Under the pieces are notes generated by a model. It did not search any database. It saw only the letters and a list, made by a program, of their open reading frames with translations, and was not told the origin of the DNA. A stretch of DNA of 64,000 nt, from positions 186,001-250,000 of IMG/VR virus record IMGVR_UViG_3300027668_000008; one strand, given 5' to 3'. Positions within the stretch are counted from its first letter, which is position 1. Each line of letters opens with the position of its first letter. A program made the translations under genes and the position numbers. Below, in pieces: positions 6,245 through 15,184 of this stretch. Source of the DNA: a virus.

Positions 6245-8686
6245 TTATTTTAAGCCTGCTAGGAATAGTATTTCATCACGTAAGTGTTGATCTTCAGGTG
6301 TTTCGGCAACTACTTCTACTGCTTCTTCAACTTTTTCTTCTTCTACTTCTTCCTTGTCATCTTTTTTGTTGCCTTTTTTAGCGGCTAACATTTTTTCAAA
6401 AGCGGCTTTTTGTGCTGGGCTTTGTGCTTCTTCTAATTCTTTTTCTTCTGCAACTGCATCATAATCAATTACTGCTGTAATGTTGTTGCCACAGCATTCA
6501 CATTCTTCTCCGATTTGTGCCTTAGTATGTTTACCTTCACAATGAGGACATCCTGATTTACATCCACAAGTTGCTTCTGTAATTCCTGAGTTTTTAATAT
6601 GGTCATGCGGTTGCATAGTACCGTCTTCGTTAATGCCTAAATCTTTCATTACTTCTTTAACCATTATACTAATATCACTTGAACCTAGTTCGTCCATTGG
6701 TGCATGGCTTTGAGCAACTTCTTCAATTGCTGATAATAATGTTTGCATATCTACATTTTTAAGAATTTTATCAAACGTTTCTGGGTTTGCAGTAATACGC
6801 CATTGAATAGCATCTGCTATTTCTTCATAACCTTCAGTATCTGCACCGTTTACTGCAACGTTTTCTACTTGTGCAGTTTCGTCTACACCGTTAATAGTGT
6901 CGTAAAATTCTTCGTTATCTGGATGCTTTGCTAAAAATTCTTCTCTAGTCATTTCTTCTGCGTCATCATGCAATGCGTTCTTAACTGCGCCTTCTGTTGT
7001 TTCTTCTTCATTGGTACTAGAGTGTGTCAAATGAGGTTTAACTATTTTTTGGATTCTGTCTTGCATTTCTTGTGGAATATCATATTGGTCTAATGAGTCA
7101 TCTACCCAAGATGCAATAATTGGTCGAGCATCACCTTGTGGGTCTTCATCAGCCGCTTCGCCTAAACTATCAAATAAACTGTCATCACCAATAATATTAT
7201 ACATAACGTTAGTAGCATTTTCGCCTTCTGCACCAAGGGGGAGTACATCAGCCATTGCTGTTTCTAAAGAATCAATTGCTTCAGCAGTATCTGGAATTGC
7301 CCAAGTACCTTCTGATAAATTATTCATTATACTTTCGTATTGATCTTCTTCTGTTTTTGCTTTTAAATCTCTTTTTCCAGGAATGATATTAACATTACCT
7401 TTCATGTATTTAGATGCTAACTGGTAAGCCGCTTGTCTATCTGGTGGAGTATCCATAGATGCTAAATCACTAATCTGTAAAGAAAGTGCATCATCGATGG
7501 TACGTTTAGCCAATGTCATAATAATTTTTCTAACTAAACCGTCTTCTGGATTTTCAGAAGTGTTTTTGTTAATAACATTTTTTTTCAAATGTTGAATATA
7601 ATTTTTAATATCCTCATCTTCTTCTGGATTCATGCGTATGTCTAATTTAGCACTTGGATCTTTTGCTAGATCATGTGCCATTGCGTTTCCACCTTCTTGT
7701 TCTTGTACTTTCATTTTATTAATCCCTCTAGCCAAATTTGGCAGTATTGTATCCACTATGTTATCTTTTTGAATACGAACTAACTTACTTCTGATATCAT
7801 CTAAGTCTGCTTGTTCGATATTATTTTCTGTTGGTCTATATTGTTCTACATATTTCGCATAACCTTTAGCACCACATAAAGTTTTTAAAGTTTCTCTAAT
7901 ACCTTGATATCTTTGACGTGCTTGTTCGATAATATGTTGTGCTTCATCTTGTTCAGCAAAATTATCTGCACGTTTAAAAACTTTAACAAATTTTGCTAAG
8001 TCGAGTGCTTCCTGTGTTATTTCGTGTATATGTTGACCAATTTCGTCTTGGTATGAACCGTTGTGATTCATATGTTGGGCTAATGCTCTGCCAGATAATA
8101 AATTTTTGAAAGGAAGTTTAACTCTTCCTTGTTCTACATTCTCTACATACAAACTATGAATGTTTCTACTACGAGAACCACGAACATCTTCATCAACAGG
8201 AGCACTATGTTTAATTATTAAACGAACATTCTCACCAAAACGTTGGTAAGATGTTTTTAACGTACCTGCTAACTTACTTTCAAATGTTACTTCTGTACTA
8301 TCATAAGCATTATCGTTATTTTTAATATAAGCATAATCAGTTTTATCTAATTGTTGCTTACCGATGTTACGAACATCAAAACTCATTAAATTTCTTTTTG
8401 CAAAAAATCTTAATTCCTTTAAAAAACTGTACCAGTCTTTCTTATCACCATGTCGCATTTCTTCTGTAATATTATTGTTATAATATATTACTAATGCATT
8501 AGGATCTACTACATTTACAGTAACACTACCATGACTTTTGCCACTTGCTCCGTACTCTAGGGTAAAAATTCTACCTTCGTTTGGTTCAACCGTAGTCACT
8601 GCTTGACTATCTGCGATGGTCAATTGAGTGAATTTTTTGGCTAGTACGCCATATAAGTCTTTTGCTACTTTATCATGTATTTGCAT
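6245..8686 (-). CDS. large acidic conserved phage protein, probably virion-associated
   Basis: 813 aa, not assigned to a named T4 gene. N-terminal ~230 residues are mixed alpha/beta; the middle is helical and charged. Residues about 700-745 hold a cysteine cluster (CGCKSGCPHC ... CECC) that could bind zinc in two ribbons. The C-terminus has a Lys/Glu-rich run ending in EDQHLRDEILFLAGLK. It follows TerL by 17 bases and is probably co-transcribed with it. The short lysine/leucine tail resembles the C-termini of prohead core proteins (gp22 here ends EIKRLAGLN), which suggests a head-associated role. That is inference. Confidence 0.55.
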   Translation of the reverse strand: MQIHDKVAKDLYGVLAKKFTQLTIADSQAVTTVEPNEGRIFTLEYGASGKSHGSVTVNVVDPNALVIYYNNNITEEMRHGDKKDWYSFLKELRFFAKRNLMSFDVRNIGKQQLDKTDYAYIKNNDNAYDSTEVTFESKLAGTLKTSYQRFGENVRLIIKHSAPVDEDVRGSRSRNIHSLYVENVEQGRVKLPFKNLLSGRALAQHMNHNGSYQDEIGQHIHEITQEALDLAKFVKVFKRADNFAEQDEAQHIIEQARQRYQGIRETLKTLCGAKGYAKYVEQYRPTENNIEQADLDDIRSKLVRIQKDNIVDTILPNLARGINKMKVQEQEGGNAMAHDLAKDPSAKLDIRMNPEEDEDIKNYIQHLKKNVINKNTSENPEDGLVRKIIMTLAKRTIDDALSLQISDLASMDTPPDRQAAYQLASKYMKGNVNIIPGKRDLKAKTEEDQYESIMNNLSEGTWAIPDTAEAIDSLETAMADVLPLGAEGENATNVMYNIIGDDSLFDSLGEAADEDPQGDARPIIASWVDDSLDQYDIPQEMQDRIQKIVKPHLTHSSTNEEETTEGAVKNALHDDAEEMTREEFLAKHPDNEEFYDTINGVDETAQVENVAVNGADTEGYEEIADAIQWRITANPETFDKILKNVDMQTLLSAIEEVAQSHAPMDELGSSDISIMVKEVMKDLGINEDGTMQPHDHIKNSGITEATCGCKSGCPHCEGKHTKAQIGEECECCGNNITAVIDYDAVAEEKELEEAQSPAQKAAFEKMLAAKKGNKKDDKEEVEEEKVEEAVEVVAETPEDQHLRDEILFLAGLK

Positions 8687-8703
8687 ATTACTATTTACCT
8701 TTT

Positions 8704-10275
8704 CTATAACATTAATGTAGGCATAGGTTCTACTACATCGTCAAAATTATCGCTTAAAAGCTCGTCTATTCCAGCATCATACTTCTTTAACACCATACTC
8801 ATACGCACTGCTAACACTAAAGACATGACTAAATCATCTGTTTCGCCAGGTCTTGCTTGGTAACTACTACCAACTGCAACAAACGACTTTAATTCTGATA
8901 TTAAATTTCTACTGTTAATTACTAATCTCTTTGTTTCGATTAAACTTTTTAACTTGGCACAAGCAGATAGTTTAGATTTATGTGTTGTATTAAACCCTCT
9001 ACGAAACTTTTTACTATTACCATGTCCTTTGGGTTCACTAATAAAGAAGCCTGGAATATTCTCTTCACCTATTTCTGCTATTGTAACTAGTGCCGCTTCT
9101 CCTAATGTGTTATTCTCTACACTGTAGTAAACATCATTAGGTTCATCAATACATTGTACCAAATACTCGCCAATAGATTTCATTATTTTAATTTGCTGTG
9201 CTATTGGAGTTTTATTGTGCATAAACTCAGCAACTTGTTCTAACGATGGCATCTCTATAACTTGTATGGCGGCATTATCGCCTCCAGTACCTAAACTAGG
9301 ATCTAAACTTATTAAGTATATACTTCCTTTTTTAGGTTTTTTGAACCATCTAACTTGACCTTGTCTATCAATAGGGTCTTTGCCTTCTAACTCTGCTAAT
9401 CTAATTGGATTAATTAATGTTTCATCAAAGATAATTGGTTCACAATCCATCTCACGTTTAAAACGTTCTTCTCCAATACGCCCTAATTCTTCGTTGGCCC
9501 ACTTCTCATCTCTGTCTGGGTGTTCTCTCCAAAGTGCTTTAAAGCCGTAGAAGCCGTTTATCCCTATACCGCCTTTTAATGGGTGACCGTAATCGTCGAT
9601 AGTTCTGTTTGCTTCTGTCCATAACAACCAAAACTGATCTTCGTCACTGTTAGGTGTACTTGTAATAATTGCTTTACCACCAGTTGCCAACGTTGGAGAT
9701 ATCGAAGTCCAAAACTCTTTAGCAATAGTTGGTCTCACAAACGCAAACTCGTCACAGTATAGTAACGTAATGGACATACCACGTCCTGTGTTTTCTGTTG
9801 TTGCTTGTGCTACAATTCTACTTCCGTTTTCAAATTCAATTGAGCCTTTGTTGTAACTAGTTACACCGGCTCTAATATGATTGGGCATGAGTTCATATGC
9901 ATATCGTATACGTTGCATAATTTCTTGTGCACCTGCATATTTGTGAGCCGCAATTAAGATAGTGCTATCCGGTACAAACATACCGTACCACAACAGGTAA
10001 CCTGCCGCTGTAGTAGTTTTTCCCATTTGTCTACTTAATAAATTAATACTAAATCGATTAGTGTGATAACTGTTAACTAACGTTTCTTGAAACTTATAAG
10101 CGTTGTATAAAATTTTACCAAGAACCGGGTGCTGAATATGAAAATATTTTGATAAGAAATATTCAGGCCCTGTATCAGGATTTGCACATTCCATGAATTC
10201 TTTTAATTCATCTTCTGTCCAACGTTCTGCCTGGTGTGGCTTTTTAATTAAAACACCGTCTAAACTTCTGCTCAT
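8704..10275 (-). CDS. 17: terminase large subunit (DNA packaging ATPase/nuclease)
   Basis: 523 aa. ATPase domain: Walker A SRQMGKTT (81-88), Walker B LLYCDE (171-176), coupling motif TSTPNS (205-210). The nuclease domain has RNase-H-type acidic residues in LISLDPSLGTGGDNAA (about residue 310) and a late DDLVMSLVLA. It forms the motor on the portal vertex that packages and cuts concatemeric DNA. Somewhat shorter than T4 gp17 (610 aa). It lies in a late minus-strand block with gp16 about 2 kb upstream. The assignment is secure. Confidence 0.96.
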   Translation of the reverse strand: MSRSLDGVLIKKPHQAERWTEDELKEFMECANPDTGPEYFLSKYFHIQHPVLGKILYNAYKFQETLVNSYHTNRFSINLLSRQMGKTTTAAGYLLWYGMFVPDSTILIAAHKYAGAQEIMQRIRYAYELMPNHIRAGVTSYNKGSIEFENGSRIVAQATTENTGRGMSITLLYCDEFAFVRPTIAKEFWTSISPTLATGGKAIITSTPNSDEDQFWLLWTEANRTIDDYGHPLKGGIGINGFYGFKALWREHPDRDEKWANEELGRIGEERFKREMDCEPIIFDETLINPIRLAELEGKDPIDRQGQVRWFKKPKKGSIYLISLDPSLGTGGDNAAIQVIEMPSLEQVAEFMHNKTPIAQQIKIMKSIGEYLVQCIDEPNDVYYSVENNTLGEAALVTIAEIGEENIPGFFISEPKGHGNSKKFRRGFNTTHKSKLSACAKLKSLIETKRLVINSRNLISELKSFVAVGSSYQARPGETDDLVMSLVLAVRMSMVLKKYDAGIDELLSDNFDDVVEPMPTLML

Positions 10276-10284
10276 TTATATGCC

Positions 10285-10521
10285 TTACTTGTTTAAACTT
10301 TTGATATGCTTGTGTAGTTGTGCTACAAGTTTATCTTTTGTTTCTCTTCTATCTAACTCAATTTTATGAGTTCTGCCTAAGTTTTCTAATGCTTTCTTAG
10401 TTAACTTGGCAAGTTCTTTTTTGCTAGGTACTATTGCTGGTTTTTGCTTAACAACCTTTACGGGTTTTAAAGTTTCGACAAGCGGTTTTACTGCAAAGAT
10501 TTTTTCAAACCATTTGAACAT
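10285..10521 (-). CDS. small basic protein with a SAP/HeH-like C-terminal motif
   Basis: 78 aa, lysine-rich. An amphipathic N-terminus (MFKWFEKIFA) is followed by a basic linker. LTKKALENLGRTHKIELDRR, then ETKDKLVAQLHKHI, resembles the helix-extended-helix (SAP/HeH) DNA-binding motif common in phage structural proteins. It lies directly upstream of terL with its own late box at 10564-10571. It may bind DNA at the packaging machine; function not established. Confidence 0.55.
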   Translation of the reverse strand: MFKWFEKIFAVKPLVETLKPVKVVKQKPAIVPSKKELAKLTKKALENLGRTHKIELDRRETKDKLVAQLHKHIKSLNK

Positions 10522-10679
10522 ATTAATTCTCCTTTTAATTATAATATATACATATTACTATTATATTTATCGGTAAAATAAACCTGTTGTAAGAAAGTGT
10601 TATAGAATGGGGCAATATACAAGCATACGACCCTCAAATTCGTCGTATAAGCAAGTCTTTGTGTGTTAACTACAACTTA
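10522..10679. other. short intergenic region with late box and hairpin
   Basis: Contains the late box at 10564-10571 and a stem of ATACGAC (10625-10631) with GTCGTAT (10642-10648) around a 10-base loop. The hairpin lies just beyond the 78-aa gene ending at 10680 and has no T run. It may be an mRNA 3'-end structure. Confidence 0.4.
10564..10571 (-). promoter_or_regulatory. late promoter box GATAAATA
   Basis: GATAAATA on the minus strand, 43 bases before the ATG at 10521. It matches the T4 late consensus TATAAATA in seven of eight positions. It probably drives the 78-aa gene, terL and the 813-aa gene with the phage sigma gp55. Confidence 0.55.
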
Positions 10680-10916
10680 TTAGTCGTCGTAGGGTTTTTC
10701 ACCAGTTAACCACGGTTTACTGAACCAAAGTCTAAACCATGCTTGTGTTCCGGGTTGGATTTTCTTTTTCTTTGCTACTTTAGAAAGATCATTAGCAAGA
10801 CTGCCAATGTTTTCACCTACTATAGATGAGTAAGGGGTCAATCCAGAATATGAACCAACCCCTGCTAATTTTTTTAATTCGTCTAACTCTTTATCAAATG
10901 CTTTTTTATCAGCCAT
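10680..10916 (-). CDS. small conserved phage protein
   Basis: 78 aa, highly charged in the first half (ADKKAFDKELDELKKLAG). The C-terminus is rich in tryptophan and aromatic residues (TQAWFRLWFSKPWLTGEKPYDD). No family recognised. It is preceded by 8 bases from a 307-aa acidic protein and belongs to the same head/packaging block. A minor virion component or assembly factor is possible. Confidence 0.5.
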   Translation of the reverse strand: MADKKAFDKELDELKKLAGVGSYSGLTPYSSIVGENIGSLANDLSKVAKKKKIQPGTQAWFRLWFSKPWLTGEKPYDD

Positions 10917-10924
10917 GATTGAAA

Positions 10925-11848
10925 TTACATATCGCTTAACATTTTAGACAGTCTATCTTGTAACTCTACTGCTAAAGGATTGTCGCCTGGATATTCTTTC
11001 TTAGTTTGTTTCTTGGGACCGTTAAGTCCACCTGACATTTTGTTTAGTTGTGTGTCTGCATCGAAGTATTCTTCGTCTGGAGAGTTACTATACTCGTCAA
11101 GTTCAACTTCGCTAGTTGCCTGAGTTGGTGCCTGTTCAGCCTGTTCAGCCTTATGATCATGTCCATCACACTCACATTTATCAATTTCCTTGTCACAAGT
11201 ATCACATAACTCTAAATTATCTTTAGAAAAGTCAAAGTCTTTTTCTTCTGCTTCTGCTTTAACTTCTTGCTTTGCCATACCAGCGAGATCTAAAATTCTT
11301 GCTAAATCCTCTACTGCTACTTCAACTACATCTTTTTTAGCAATTGATGTTCCTTCAATTAAACCTTCATCGGATAATGCATCCTGGATCCATTGATAAG
11401 GATCGCCGTCTCTTGCTTTTTGTGTACCATACGGCATATCGCCAGTTTCACTATAGTACGAAAACAATTCCATGTATAATTCGTCGTCGTCTCCGATATC
11501 AGTCTTGCCGGATTTTAAATCAGCGTATGCTTTAGGATGTTTATTAAGAATACTTTCAGCATCTCTATCATATGCATCTTCTTCAGATACTTCTAAAGGT
11601 GCTTCTTGAATAGTATCTTCATCACTATCAATTGCTTCGACTTTGTACTTCTTTCCGCCAACTGTAAATTCTGCTTTGCCATCTTTTCTGGCTTTTTCAA
11701 GTGCTCCTGAGAATTCGTTGCCTTCGTTAGTATCGTCTGACTCAACTCTTAGTGCATTTTGCACTGCTGGTTTTTTATTTAATTCTTTTGCTATGTCAGT
11801 TGGCTTGTTAGTTTGTACACTTTCTAATGCGTCTAATATATCTCTCAT
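10925..11848 (-). CDS. acidic phage protein with possible zinc knuckle
   Basis: 307 aa, strongly acidic. EFTVGGKKYKVEAIDS (about residues 60-75) forms a short beta-hairpin module, followed by a region rich in Asp/Glu/Tyr. CDTCDKEIDKCECDGHDH (about 212-229) could bind a metal. The C-terminus (AVELQDRLSKMLSDM) is amphipathic. No family named. The composition is like that of internal head proteins that are processed or packaged with the core, but no function can be assigned. Confidence 0.5.
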   Translation of the reverse strand: MRDILDALESVQTNKPTDIAKELNKKPAVQNALRVESDDTNEGNEFSGALEKARKDGKAEFTVGGKKYKVEAIDSDEDTIQEAPLEVSEEDAYDRDAESILNKHPKAYADLKSGKTDIGDDDELYMELFSYYSETGDMPYGTQKARDGDPYQWIQDALSDEGLIEGTSIAKKDVVEVAVEDLARILDLAGMAKQEVKAEAEEKDFDFSKDNLELCDTCDKEIDKCECDGHDHKAEQAEQAPTQATSEVELDEYSNSPDEEYFDADTQLNKMSGGLNGPKKQTKKEYPGDNPLAVELQDRLSKMLSDM

Positions 11849-11860
11849 AATAATGTTATC

Positions 11861-12406
11861 CTATTCCTTATTTTCTTTTGCAATTTCGTCTGCATATGCT
11901 GTTGCCAAAGAAACTGTAGGAGTTTCTTTATTATTTGCTAAATCTTTTAAAAAGTTTGCGTTATATTCGTCACCGAAATGTTCGCTTGCCTTAATCTCTA
12001 CTGCATCTTTTAACTCTGGAGTTCCAAGTGCAGGTACATAATCTTTTCCCATGTCTTCAACGTATTCTTCCCTAGCAACTTCATTAGGATCGTTTGGATT
12101 AGATACCATAACGTGTGATCCAGGAAGTCCTGCATAGTCTACTAATTCCTGTCTTAACATATCAACTGTTGAGGGATATGTTATGGAAATATCCATTATA
12201 GTAACTTCTGAATTTTTCATAGTTTGAAAATCCATAGGGTGTTCTTGTATAGGTGTAACTTTAGGCTTGGTCATATCTTTTAAATTATATTTTCCAAGTG
12301 CTATTTCAATTCTATCCAATTGAGCATCAGTTAAAGTACCTGCGTACTTCACACGAAATTTGTATTCTTTAATGTTTTCCATTAAATATTGCTTAAATGT
12401 TTTCAT
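11861..12406 (-). CDS. conserved hypothetical phage protein
   Basis: 181 aa. It opens with MKTFKQYLMENIKEYKFRVK, an N-terminal amphipathic segment also common in T4-like internal or core proteins (MKTFKEYL type). Alpha/beta middle region with DISITYPSTVDMLRQELVDY. Preceded by a late box that overlaps the gp16 stop (12435-12442). Lies between gp16 and the acidic 307-aa protein. No catalytic motif seen; a head-associated role is inferred from position only. Confidence 0.5.
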   Translation of the reverse strand: MKTFKQYLMENIKEYKFRVKYAGTLTDAQLDRIEIALGKYNLKDMTKPKVTPIQEHPMDFQTMKNSEVTIMDISITYPSTVDMLRQELVDYAGLPGSHVMVSNPNDPNEVAREEYVEDMGKDYVPALGTPELKDAVEIKASEHFGDEYNANFLKDLANNKETPTVSLATAYADEIAKENKE

Positions 12407-12433
12407 ACTGCTAATACACCTTCTTTTGTTATA

Positions 12434-12940
12434 TTATTTATCTTTTGAAAGCAGTTTTTCCAACAATGCATTGCGATCCAATACAACTGCTGTGCCTTCT
12501 TCGGCGTTTACGCCATTTTCGCTATCGTGCTTCTGCTGTACTTGATCTAATCTTGCTTTTTGTAACTGTAATTGGATCATTTTTAATTTTCTGTCAACTT
12601 TGGCGCCTTTGGCATTTAAAGCCGTGTCTAATAAACGTGCCGCTGTATTAAATATCTCACCTGCATATCTGGCTTCTACATTCATGCCTAAATCCATTAA
12701 ATCTTTAAATGTATCTCTTGCCGTTAGAGCAAGTTCGTCCATTTCTGTGTCATTTAATGACAAATCTTTGACCATCGGTAATGCTTGGTCAATTTTATCT
12801 GCTTTCGCCAATGCACTTGCTATATCTTCCTGTGTATGAGTAATAGTATGGTCTACTGACTTCTCAGGTTCTGGGATAATATCTTCAGCAAAATCTTCTG
12901 CGGGTGCTAAATCTAGCAATTCTTCTAATTTCTTTGTCAT
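12434..12940 (-). CDS. 16: terminase small subunit
   Basis: 168 aa, mainly helical. The core TARDTFKDLMDLGMNVEARY-AGEIFNTAARLLDTALNAK, followed by a long Lys/Gln-rich coiled helix, fits the central coiled-coil of T4 gp16, which forms rings that regulate TerL. Acidic N-terminus (LLDLAPAEDF). Close in size to T4 gp16 (164 aa). Preceded by its own late box (12972-12979). Its last codons and stop (AAA GAT AAA TAA) themselves form the late box of the next gene. Confidence 0.75.
   Translation of the reverse strand: MTKKLEELLDLAPAEDFAEDIIPEPEKSVDHTITHTQEDIASALAKADKIDQALPMVKDLSLNDTEMDELALTARDTFKDLMDLGMNVEARYAGEIFNTAARLLDTALNAKGAKVDRKLKMIQLQLQKARLDQVQQKHDSENGVNAEEGTAVVLDRNALLEKLLSKDK
12435..12442 (-). 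promoter_or_regulatory. late promoter box overlapping the gp16 stop codon
   Basis: GATAAATA on the minus strand. The TAA stop of gp16 (12434-12436) is part of the GATAAATAA string, which lies 28 bases before the next ATG at 12406. Confidence 0.45.
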
Positions 12941-12971
12941 AATGTTTCCAATAATTATATGCTATTATAAT

Positions 12972-12979
12972 TATTTATC
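12972..12979 (-). promoter_or_regulatory. late promoter box overlapping the gp4 stop codon
   Basis: GATAAATA on the minus strand, containing the TAA stop of gp4 (12975-12977), 31 bases before the gp16 ATG. It has the same AAAAGATAAATAAT context as the box at 12435-12442. Confidence 0.5.
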
Positions 12980-13412
12980 TTTTCTTAGGACGATGAAAGA
13001 TGTCATCTTCAGTTACTATTCTAAATGTTAGTCCATTTTGTTTACAGTATCTATTAGCGGCTTCCCACTTTGCAGAGTTTAATATAACTTTTGCTTGTGC
13101 GTGTTTGCTTCTACCTGCTTGTTCCATTGTTGTTTCTTTTTTAGGCTTTACTTCAATACATTCAGCACGTTTCTTACCATTCTTGTCTTGATACACGACA
13201 ATAAAGTCCGGAACATAAATTGTATTCTTACCTGTTAATGGATTTTTATAAGGAATTTTAATTGCTTCACTGGCCCATTGTATAACGCCTGGGTGGTTGT
13301 CGCAAAATTGCATGAACGCCCACTCCCAACTGCTTCTATACATTGGTGTTTTATTGCCGGCATATTTTGCAGGATTCTTGACAGTATACTTGCCTGAAGC
13401 GAACTTTGCCAT
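12975..13412 (-). CDS. 4: head completion protein with nuclease-like fold (gp4)
   Basis: 145 aa, matching T4 gp4 (150 aa) along its length. MYRSSWEWAFMQFCDNHPGV corresponds to the YRSNWEKFFFEWLDKNPEI segment. Then VIQWASEAIKIPY, YVPDFIVVY, ECIEVKPKKET, and AANRYCKQNGLTFRIVTEDD. The E, D and ExK residues (residues about 30, 71 and 84-86) form a TnsA/PD-(D/E)xK-like site. gp4 acts late in head maturation, after packaging, before the tail joins. Start at the ATG at 13412, 2 bases after the preceding stop. Confidence 0.88.
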   Translation of the reverse strand: MAKFASGKYTVKNPAKYAGNKTPMYRSSWEWAFMQFCDNHPGVIQWASEAIKIPYKNPLTGKNTIYVPDFIVVYQDKNGKKRAECIEVKPKKETTMEQAGRSKHAQAKVILNSAKWEAANRYCKQNGLTFRIVTEDDIFHRPKKR

Positions 13413-13414
13413 GG

Positions 13415-13783
13415 CTAATCCAGTATGTTACGAGCAACAACTTGACTTGGTGCTTTATTTCTATTGAATCCTAATATACTTGTATTAGCTCTAGTTTGAT
13501 TAATTAACGAAACTAGTGCTTGTTGAATTTCTGTAACTGCATAATCATTAAAGTCTTCGATTATGTCCATTGGGGAAACGTTATGTAACATAGCAATTTG
13601 TAAAACTGTGTCTGTTAATCCGTTTGATATTGCTACGTTGTCGTTTGTTTTTCTTTTAAAGAAACCCATAATTGCATCAAACTCATTAGGGTTAACTACT
13701 GTTGAGTTTCTGTCTGTATTATAAACGTCAAAAAACTCTGTAGTTTTATTTCCGTTTGGATTTGCTGGTAAATTAGTTGACAT
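13415..13783 (-). CDS. conserved hypothetical phage protein
   Basis: 122 aa, helical and neutral. FDAIMGFFKRKTNDNVAISN is followed by LTDTVLQIAMLHNVSPMDII, which could pack as a small helical domain. The position between gp4 and a tube-fold protein is that of T4 gp53, but no gp53-like (LysM) pattern is seen. Tight spacing on both sides (1-2 bases) places it in the gp19-to-gp4 transcription unit. Not assigned. Confidence 0.5.
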   Translation of the reverse strand: MSTNLPANPNGNKTTEFFDVYNTDRNSTVVNPNEFDAIMGFFKRKTNDNVAISNGLTDTVLQIAMLHNVSPMDIIEDFNDYAVTEIQQALVSLINQTRANTSILGFNRNKAPSQVVARNILD

Positions 13784-13784
13784 A

Positions 13785-15161
13785 TTATGTTATTCCGCCT
13801 TGACTTTTGCCTGCATACGAAGAACTATTAGTAATGTTACTAACACTTGTTCTTTGTGGTGCTACTGGATTTTTTGTTTGCTTACTAGCATCTTGATGTT
13901 GTAACTGACTAAAGTCTTGAGAGTTAATATGACTCATTATATTTCCACCTAATCCAGGTCCAAATAAACTTGATATAGCCGCTGGAATCTTTTGGGTCAT
14001 TTGACCTACCATTCCACTTGCTCCACTAACTGCACTTTGTAGATCTCCACCTACACCGCCTGCAAAACCTTTTAATTGATCTAACATTGCATTTGTTTGT
14101 ACTTTAGACCCGTTACTAGAAACTACACCACTACGCATTGGAGCACTTGTAGTAACTCCTGTCATTTTAGGTACTTGTGGTAAAGGATTACCTTGTGCCG
14201 ATTTGGCATTAGGAAAACTAAAATCACCAATTGGATTTTGTCCTCTTAAAGCATCCATTGCCGCACCAGTAAGTTCTGACTTTAACATATGTTTTAAGTT
14301 AGCACCTTTTAAATTACTTGCTCCACGCAAACCTGTAACAACTGCTCCTGCAATGTTGCCACCTGCTAAATCGGCTCCTATACTTCCTACTGCGTCTACT
14401 AAACCGCCTGGGCCTAAAAGACTTGTTGTACCGCCGCCTGCTGGTGTTAGTGGACTAGGTGCTTTGTCATAGTGCAATGTACCGAAACCTTGTGGACTGT
14501 CTCCATCAACAAGTCCCGATTTATATTTCACTGTTTCAAATCTAACTGACATTCTATGTTCTAGTATGCCTGCACTGTCTGAATAATCATGATTGTCGTG
14601 ATCAAAAGTTTCGATAATTGGATTAACTAACCAATACTCTGTATACTTCTTTTGATATAAACTGTAAATTTTTATTCCAGTAAAGAATGGTTTTGTATTT
14701 CTGTCTAAACCCCATTGACGAGCATTGTCCATCATAGGTTTATATGTATCTTTATAACCATATGTTCCACTTGACTCATACTGTGGGTCATTGTTGTAGT
14801 AGGCATAATATGCATACCACAAGTTTCTTATCACGTCACTATTATCATCGTGGAAGGTGATGTTACAAGGACTATAATTAATCTTGTTGTGGTGATAACG
14901 TTTTCTGTTATATTGATTGTGTTCAACAACTTCAAAGTTATACTTAGGTAGATCTACAGACTTAACTAAAAAACTTGCTTCTAAGTTTTCACTTCCACTG
15001 AATGAAAATCCAAGGCCCGGGTTGACCTGGAAGACCACGTGAAAGAGAAACTTATGTTTGGGTGCTAGTCTGTAATTGCCGTCGACGAACGTTCGTGATG
15101 CGTGTTTATAATCACGAACATTATCACCGGTTGCAAGAGCTTTTAAGAAAGAATTAATCAC
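13785..15161 (-). CDS. tail-tube-fold protein with Gly/Ser-rich C-terminus
   Basis: 458 aa. Residues about 35-220 look like the tail-tube fold: HKFLFHVVFQVNPG, LVKSVDLPKYNFEVV, INYSPCNITFHDDNS, and a closing strand EHRMSVRFETVKYKSG, similar in plan to gp19. The rest is a low-complexity Gly/Ala/Ser/Thr region with hydrophobic helices, as in baseplate-tube junction or tape-like proteins. The start appears to be GTG (15159-15161) behind AAGGAG. It follows gp19 by 23 bases. A gp48/gp54-like or tube-terminator role is possible; the tube fold is more secure than the role. Confidence 0.55.
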   Translation of the reverse strand: MINSFLKALATGDNVRDYKHASRTFVDGNYRLAPKHKFLFHVVFQVNPGLGFSFSGSENLEASFLVKSVDLPKYNFEVVEHNQYNRKRYHHNKINYSPCNITFHDDNSDVIRNLWYAYYAYYNNDPQYESSGTYGYKDTYKPMMDNARQWGLDRNTKPFFTGIKIYSLYQKKYTEYWLVNPIIETFDHDNHDYSDSAGILEHRMSVRFETVKYKSGLVDGDSPQGFGTLHYDKAPSPLTPAGGGTTSLLGPGGLVDAVGSIGADLAGGNIAGAVVTGLRGASNLKGANLKHMLKSELTGAAMDALRGQNPIGDFSFPNAKSAQGNPLPQVPKMTGVTTSAPMRSGVVSSNGSKVQTNAMLDQLKGFAGGVGGDLQSAVSGASGMVGQMTQKIPAAISSLFGPGLGGNIMSHINSQDFSQLQHQDASKQTKNPVAPQRTSVSNITNSSSYAGKSQGGIT

Positions 15162-15184
15162 AGGTTATTCTACTCCTTTATGGA

